Origin: Oscillospiraceae bacterium
GTDB lineage: Bacteria; Bacillota; Clostridia; Oscillospirales; Oscillospiraceae
Length of the DNA stretch: 64,000 bases
Assembly: GCA_015067995.1 (NCBI GenBank)
Contig: SVLJ01000013.1
Span: 1 to 64,000 of the forward strand
Direction: 5' to 3'
Positions 59,661 through 64,000 of this stretch are shown piece by piece. The notes beneath the pieces were generated by a model. It ran no database searches. It was not told the origin of the DNA and saw nothing but the letters and a program-made list of their open reading frames with translations. The position numbers were made by a program, and so were the translations under genes. The stretch's first letter is position 1; every line of letters starts with the position of its first letter.

Positions 59661-60767
59661 TTACTGTTCAAATTCTGCGGCCACATCCTCCAGCAGAGAC
59701 CGGATGGGCAGCTTCTGGGGGCAGATGTCCTCACACTGGCCGCATTTCACGCAGTCGGAGGCTTTGCTGCCGTCCCGGGTGTAGATGTTATAGTAACCGC
59801 CGCCGGCGTTGAACATCTTCCGCCCGTTCATACAGGCGAAGAGATCGGGAATGGCGATGCCGGTGGGACATACCTCCGTGCAGTAGCGGCAGGCAGTACA
59901 GGGGATCAGCTCCATGGAGCGGAAGATGCCGCACACTTTGTTCACGGCCTCGCGTTCCTGTGCCGTCAGAGGCCGGAAGTCTTTCATGAAGCTGATGTTG
60001 TCATTCATCTGCTCCATGTTGCTCATGCCGGAGAGCACCATCATGATGCCCTCGAAGCTGGCGGCGAAACGGATGGCGTAGCTGGCGTTGGAGCCGCCGC
60101 CCAGATCGTCAAAGACTTTCTGGGCCGCCTCAGGCAGCTTCACCAGACTGCCGCCCTTTACCGGCTCCATAACAATGACCGGTTTGCCGTGCTTGCGGCA
60201 CACCTCGTAACACTTCCGGGCCTGAACGGAGATGTCTTCGTAGTCCACATAGTTGAACTGCAGCTGCACCACCTCGATCTGGGGACAATCCTGCAGGATC
60301 TGCTCCAGCACCTCCGCCGTGTCGTGGAAGGAAATACCGATGTGGCGGATCTTGCCCTCGGCCATCAGCTCGGCCGCGATCTCATAAGCGCGGCAGGCTT
60401 TGTATTTTTCGTGGCGGCCCTTGTTCTGGGCGTGCATCAGATAGAAGTCGAAATACTCCACACCGCAGGCCTTCAGCTGGCTTTCAAACAGCGGGCGGAT
60501 ATCTGCTTCTGTTTTGAAATGGAGGGTGGAGAGCTTGTTGGTCAGCACATAGCTTTCCCGAGGATGGCGGGAGGTCAGACAGTCCCGCAGAGCGGTTTCG
60601 CTTTTGCCGTCCAGATAGCCGTGGGCGGTGTCGAAGTAGTTGAAGCCGTTCTCCAGAAAGGTATCCACCATCCGGGAAAATTCTTCTTTATCCACCTGCC
60701 CGTTCGCCATCGGCAGACGCATGCAGCCGAAGCCAAAATTCTTTTTCACCTTATTGTCGATGCGCAT
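59661..60767 (-). CDS. Aldo/keto reductase with C-terminal 2x[4Fe-4S] ferredoxin domain
   Basis: The 368-residue protein has an AKR barrel with the catalytic set Asp/Tyr/Lys/His visible in YFDTAHGYLDGKSE, LTNKL and FYLMHAQN, then a ferredoxin-type tail with CTACRYCTEVCP and CVKCGQCEDICP. Such fusions are common in anaerobes and may link ferredoxin to aldehyde or ketone reduction; substrate unknown. ATG at 60767 with AAGGAGG at good spacing is chosen over ATG 60785. Confidence 0.9.
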   Translation of the reverse strand: MRIDNKVKKNFGFGCMRLPMANGQVDKEEFSRMVDTFLENGFNYFDTAHGYLDGKSETALRDCLTSRHPRESYVLTNKLSTLHFKTEADIRPLFESQLKACGVEYFDFYLMHAQNKGRHEKYKACRAYEIAAELMAEGKIRHIGISFHDTAEVLEQILQDCPQIEVVQLQFNYVDYEDISVQARKCYEVCRKHGKPVIVMEPVKGGSLVKLPEAAQKVFDDLGGGSNASYAIRFAASFEGIMMVLSGMSNMEQMNDNISFMKDFRPLTAQEREAVNKVCGIFRSMELIPCTACRYCTEVCPTGIAIPDLFACMNGRKMFNAGGGYYNIYTRDGSKASDCVKCGQCEDICPQKLPIRSLLEDVAAEFEQ

Positions 60768-60838
60768 GCAAAAAGCCTCCTTCATGGTGATTATTCTTCA
60801 CTTCACATTATAGTGGCGAACAAAGAGACACGCAAGAG

Positions 60839-60870
60839 AAAAATAAGAGGGACGCTGTACAGCGCCCCTC
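60839..60870 (-). terminator. Intrinsic terminator of the C39-like protease gene
   Basis: Palindromic hairpin (60847-60870) with reverse-strand tail TTATTTTTC, 10 bases after the stop codon. Confidence 0.82.
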
Positions 60871-60879
60871 GGCAAAAAT

Positions 60880-61479
60880 TCACTTTCTCCAGAACAGGTA
60901 GAAGGGGTGGCGCCGATTGACGGTGTTATCCAGGATCGTCTGCATATCGCAGATGGCCATCACACCGTTCTTTACTTCCACAAGCCCCTGACGGCCGTCC
61001 TCCTCATACTTGCCTTCCCTGTAGGCGGGGTCCAGGATCACGATACGGCCATCACGTTCCTCGGAGACGGCAGCCATATAGTGTCCGCGATGGGTAAATA
61101 AGCCCACATGCCCGTCGCGGTCACCGCTTGCGTGGATAACAGCGGCGCCGCCGGTGCGCAGGCAATGACGCAGCCGCTCCGGGTCGCTGGCCATTTCCAG
61201 ATCGAATCCAAGCTTTTCCGCAAAAGCGGGAGCATAGATACTGTAGTCCAGACCCACGCTGTGATTTGCGTGAGAATCGTAGGCGATACGGATAGCCTCC
61301 TTCAGTCCGAAGCTGCACTCAGGCAGCAGACGGTCTGCTACTATGATGGAGGAGCACAGACCGCAGCCGGAACGCGACACCGTGGTGTATTTCCCCTTAT
61401 CCCGTTCGGGACCCTCCGGCTTGCTGGTTCTGGTGACGAACAGCCAATCGGGGTAGTCCAGCTGACTGATGTATTTCAT
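60880..61479 (-). CDS. C39-like papain-fold cysteine peptidase
   Basis: The 199-residue protein lacks a signal peptide and shows a papain-type arrangement: RSGCGLCS with probable nucleophile Cys39, GHYMAAV with His133 and VILDPAY with Asp150. This fits the C39-like family PF13529. Being cytosolic and next to an M20 peptidase, it may belong to peptide processing. It follows the M20 gene by 21 bases in the same operon. Confidence 0.78.
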   Translation of the reverse strand: MKYISQLDYPDWLFVTRTSKPEGPERDKGKYTTVSRSGCGLCSSIIVADRLLPECSFGLKEAIRIAYDSHANHSVGLDYSIYAPAFAEKLGFDLEMASDPERLRHCLRTGGAAVIHASGDRDGHVGLFTHRGHYMAAVSEERDGRIVILDPAYREGKYEEDGRQGLVEVKNGVMAICDMQTILDNTVNRRHPFYLFWRK

Positions 61480-61500
61480 ATCCGATTTCTCCTTTGTATC

Positions 61501-62673
61501 TCAGCGGCCCGTGGGGCCGAATTCTGCGGGAAGCTCCGTTACCACGGCGGCCAGCAGCTTGGCCCGGGACACCAGTGTTTCGGCGGGCATATACTCCTCC
61601 ACGGAATGCACCCGGAAGCCGCCGGGGCCCATGGAGCATACACTGGGCACGCCTGCCATGGTGGTATAGGACGCGTCGGAGCCGCCGGACTTCAGGAATG
61701 GCTCTGGCGAACCAAAGCCGTGCTTTTCCGCCACGGCTTTGATGTGGGCCGCCAGCGCGTAGTTATCCTCGGTGGCGTCCATAGGCAGCCGCTCGCCGGT
61801 GATCTCAAAGGTGGCTGTGGTGCCGGGAATGAAGGACTTGGCGATGATGCCCTCCACGTGATCGCGGATCTCCTGCCGCTGCTCCAGCCGCCAGTAGCGG
61901 TTGTAGAGGGTGAACTCCGTTTCGCCCGGCACGGTGTTGGCGGAGGTGCCGCCCCGGAAAATGCCGCAGTTATAGGTGATTTGCGCCTGATCGCTGGCTT
62001 TTTCGATCTCCAGCACCTTCAGAGCCGCTTCCTTTACGGCGCTGATGCCCTGCGCATAGTTATTGCCTGCGTGGGCTGCGCGGCCGGTGACATTCACCTT
62101 GTAGCGGATGGAGCCCTTGCGTCCCACGGTGACCCGCTTGCTGCTGCCGGCCTCCAGCGTAATGGCGGCGGCGCTGCCCCGTGCGTTGTCCATGATGAAG
62201 GCTTTGCCCGCTTCACCGGAGAGGTTTTCGCTGACCTCCTCATCCGGCACGAAAATAAACTTGATGGGGCGCTCCGTCCAGCCTGCATCCTGCAGCGCAC
62301 GCATTACCAGCAGACCCATGGCGAGGCCTCCCTTCATGTCCGCCACACCGGGGCCGTAGAGGATGCCGTCCTCCTCGCGCCACAGGGTGGGGAAGGTGCC
62401 CCTGGGGAACACCGTGTCCATATGTCCGGTGAAGGTGATGGGCGGCAGTGCCGCGTCGGCGTTCATGGTCACCAGCAGACCGTTGCCGGACTTTTCAAAG
62501 GGCACCACCTGCGTCTGAAAGCCCCACGCCTCCGCATGGGCGCGGATATACGAGCCCACGGCGTCCACGCCCTCCTTGTCATCGGAGCAGCTTTCGATGC
62601 AGACGATCTCCTTCAAAAATTCCTTGTATTCGTCCGCCCGTGCGTCAATGCAGTCAAAAATTTTCTGGATCAT
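61501..62673 (-). CDS. M20 family metallopeptidase (glutamate carboxypeptidase-like)
   Basis: The 390-residue enzyme has the di-zinc M20 set: His84 and Asp86 in TGHMDTVFP, Asp112 in GVADMKGG, Glu145-Glu146 in VPDEE, and a dimerisation lid (VGRKGSIRYKVNVTGRAAHAG). It resembles carboxypeptidase G2-type hydrolases acting on C-terminal glutamate or related amides. Transcribed divergently from the LysR gene, its likely regulator. GAGGTAA precedes the ATG. Confidence 0.9.
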   Translation of the reverse strand: MIQKIFDCIDARADEYKEFLKEIVCIESCSDDKEGVDAVGSYIRAHAEAWGFQTQVVPFEKSGNGLLVTMNADAALPPITFTGHMDTVFPRGTFPTLWREEDGILYGPGVADMKGGLAMGLLVMRALQDAGWTERPIKFIFVPDEEVSENLSGEAGKAFIMDNARGSAAAITLEAGSSKRVTVGRKGSIRYKVNVTGRAAHAGNNYAQGISAVKEAALKVLEIEKASDQAQITYNCGIFRGGTSANTVPGETEFTLYNRYWRLEQRQEIRDHVEGIIAKSFIPGTTATFEITGERLPMDATEDNYALAAHIKAVAEKHGFGSPEPFLKSGGSDASYTTMAGVPSVCSMGPGGFRVHSVEEYMPAETLVSRAKLLAAVVTELPAEFGPTGR

Positions 62674-62700
62674 GGGAAGTTACCTCGTTTTTCTCATCGG

Positions 62701-62729
62701 TTGACAGGCTGCCAAACCGCTGATATGAT
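62701..62729 (+). promoter_or_regulatory. Promoter of the LysR gene in the divergent region
   Basis: TTGACA (62701-62706) and TATGAT (62724-62729), 17-base spacer. The whole LysR/M20 divergent gap is only 94 bases, so the regulator's operator must overlap both promoters. Confidence 0.75.
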
Positions 62730-62767
62730 TTTCATAAGAAATATGTTTTTACGGGAAAGGAGCCGGT

Positions 62768-63697
62768 ATGAACCATCAGAACATCCGAATCTTCATGGCC
62801 ATTGTGGAGCAGGGGAGCATCTCCGGCGCCGCCAAGTCGCTGCACTATACCCACCCCACCGTGTCGGAATCCCTCAAGCAGCTGGAGTCGGAGCTGGGCG
62901 TCCAGCTCATCATCCGCGAGCGGGGCGTCCGCAGGGTGGTACTCACCGCGGCGGGTCAGTCCTTTCTGCCCATTGCCCAGCAGTGGATGGAGGTGAACCG
63001 CCGCATCAACCATTTTCGTCAGGCGCAGCGTCAGAAGGTGCTGCGTCTGGCCGCCGGCGTGGCCGCCCATGAATACATCGTGCCTCAGATCACCCGCCGT
63101 CTCATGATGGAGGCTCCCGGCCTGGAGCTGCGCCTGTTGTCCATGAAAAGCCAGGAGATCCGCGACGGAATCATGCAGCAGAGTTTTGACGTAGCCATTT
63201 ACTTCGGCAAGCCCATCGTCGACCCGCTGGTGACCACCAACCCGTTCTTTGAGGAGGAGCGCTGCATCCTTTGCCGGGCAGACACCGTCCTGCCGGACCG
63301 TCCTCTCACCGCGGAGGATCTGGACCCAAACTATGAGGTGCGCTATTCCAAGGCTGTCAGCCGGGATACCCGTCTGTGGATCCGGGAGAACCTGCCTCAG
63401 GAGGCCAAGTGTTGGGCACAGGTACCGGACTGGCTGTCCATGCACAATTATCTTACGGACCCCCGCTGCTGGGCCCTGATGCCCACTGGCACTGCCTTAC
63501 AGCAGATTTCCCGCCGCCCTGGCCAGTTGGCGGTGCGGCAGGTCCTTCCGAAGCCTGCGCCTCGTCTGTGCAGTTTGCTCATCGCAAAGTCCTATGCGGA
63601 CAAGGAGGCGCTGCAGGCGCTGTACCGCGCCTGCGGACAGTATGCGGACGAAATACCGTATCTGAAAAACACGCTGCCGCCGATGGAACAGTTGTAG
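62768..63697 (+). CDS. LysR-family transcriptional regulator
   Basis: The 309-residue protein has an N-terminal HTH (NIRIFMAIVEQGSISGAAKSL, PTVSESLKQLESELGVQL) and a C-terminal periplasmic-binding-type effector domain (about 90-295). Divergent orientation to the M20 peptidase-C39 operon is the classic LysR layout. AAAGGAGCC precedes the ATG. Confidence 0.9.
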   Translation: MNHQNIRIFMAIVEQGSISGAAKSLHYTHPTVSESLKQLESELGVQLIIRERGVRRVVLTAAGQSFLPIAQQWMEVNRRINHFRQAQRQKVLRLAAGVAAHEYIVPQITRRLMMEAPGLELRLLSMKSQEIRDGIMQQSFDVAIYFGKPIVDPLVTTNPFFEEERCILCRADTVLPDRPLTAEDLDPNYEVRYSKAVSRDTRLWIRENLPQEAKCWAQVPDWLSMHNYLTDPRCWALMPTGTALQQISRRPGQLAVRQVLPKPAPRLCSLLIAKSYADKEALQALYRACGQYADEIPYLKNTLPPMEQL

Positions 63698-63929
63698 GGC
63701 TTTCACTACATCTTTCCATACTTTCGGATGATGGCATTATAACACCCATTCCTTGCGCTGCAAAGGAAAATGGGCCGTAGGCATATGTCGGACTTTCTTT
63801 AAGGAAATGTAGGCATATGCCTACGTTTATATGCAATTCTGCCAAATGAGACGGGCGCTTTCTGTGCGTTCTTCACAAAAAAGCCTGAATTTTCGGGAAA
63901 ATTCCCAAAAAGTGCCATTTTTGGCACGG
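63698..63929. promoter_or_regulatory. Noncoding edge region with palindromic motifs
   Basis: No gene from 63698 to the window end. A perfect 16-base palindrome GTAGGCATATGCCTAC lies at 63809-63824, and its first 11 bases recur at 63777-63787. A second dyad GTGCCA-N4-TGGCAC at 63912-63927 directly abuts the -35 box of an outward promoter. These look like operator sites for regulators of a gene beyond the right edge. Confidence 0.5.
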
Positions 63930-63959
63930 TTGACAACTGCCGTTTCCCCGTTTTATCAT
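63930..63959 (+). promoter_or_regulatory. Outward promoter at the right window edge
   Basis: TTGACA (63930-63935) and TATCAT (63954-63959), 18-base spacer, directing transcription off the window. Confidence 0.65.
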
Positions 63960-64000
63960 GGCATCAACCAATGGGGCAGCAGCGCCACGGATGAGAAAAT

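Overview
The window is a chromosomal segment (roughly 55-60 % G+C by eye) of a spore-forming, anaerobic member of the Firmicutes, most likely Clostridia of the Oscillospiraceae/Ruminococcaceae type. Evidence: bofA-yaaL and spoIID, an HrcA/CIRCE heat-shock operon, HPr with Ser46, rnf genes, a queT gene with a leader resembling the preQ1-III class (a class known mainly from Ruminococcaceae), consensus sigma-A promoters and strong AGGAGG ribosome binding sites. No tRNA, rRNA, CRISPR array, transposase or phage gene was seen, so this looks like core plus lineage-specific chromosome rather than a mobile island.

Layout. 0-9.5 kb: start of rplM (reverse), bofA/yaaL, tadA, a membrane protein, spoIID, a secreted degenerate NodB-like protein, then a response regulator-histidine kinase-HtrA envelope stress operon and a DUF975 membrane protein. 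9.7-12 kb: rnfC and rnfD only, without rnfGEAB and with no threonine at the expected flavinylation site of RnfD. 12.1-19.5 kb: hrcA-grpE-dnaK-dnaJ under a perfect extended CIRCE, followed by a PHP phosphatase, rpiB and a membrane-anchored glycoside-hydrolase-like protein. 19.5-23.2 kb: two separate membrane-anchored MerR-type regulators, each behind a promoter with a 19-bp (or possible 19-bp) spacer. 23.2-28.7 kb: mutY, prsW, a radical SAM protein, a YwaF-like protein, rpsF-ssb-rpsR and queT.

28.8-35.2 kb: a HAD phosphatase, a C45 acyltransferase-like hydrolase and a six-gene reverse operon for nucleoside (possibly nicotinamide riboside) breakdown ending in its own DeoR regulator. 35.4-40.6 kb: a three-gene cassette of leucine-rich-repeat protein, VWA protein with a mutated metallopeptidase motif, and MoxR-like AAA ATPase, followed by a split ThrE-type exporter. 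40.6-49.4 kb: an SLH secreted protein, the TrkH-TrkA potassium system, ilvE, a cstA operon and HPr. 49.5-53.8 kb: uvrC, a DUF3842-ECF transporter operon behind a leader with an intrinsic terminator, and a degenerate MocR regulator lacking the PLP lysine and the C-terminus, next to a block of inverted repeats. 54-64 kb: a siroheme reductase, alanine dehydrogenase, a patatin, a transmembrane XRE sensor, a ferredoxin-type aldo/keto reductase, a C39-like protease, an M20 peptidase and its divergent LysR regulator, and finally a noncoding edge with palindromes and an outward promoter.

The most noteworthy items are the orphan RnfCD pair with a defective flavin site, the LRR/pseudo-metallopeptidase-VWA/MoxR cassette, the attenuator leader before DUF3842-ECF, the pair of membrane MerR regulators, and the degenerate MocR protein. 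All functional statements rest on motif recognition by reading; no database search was run.
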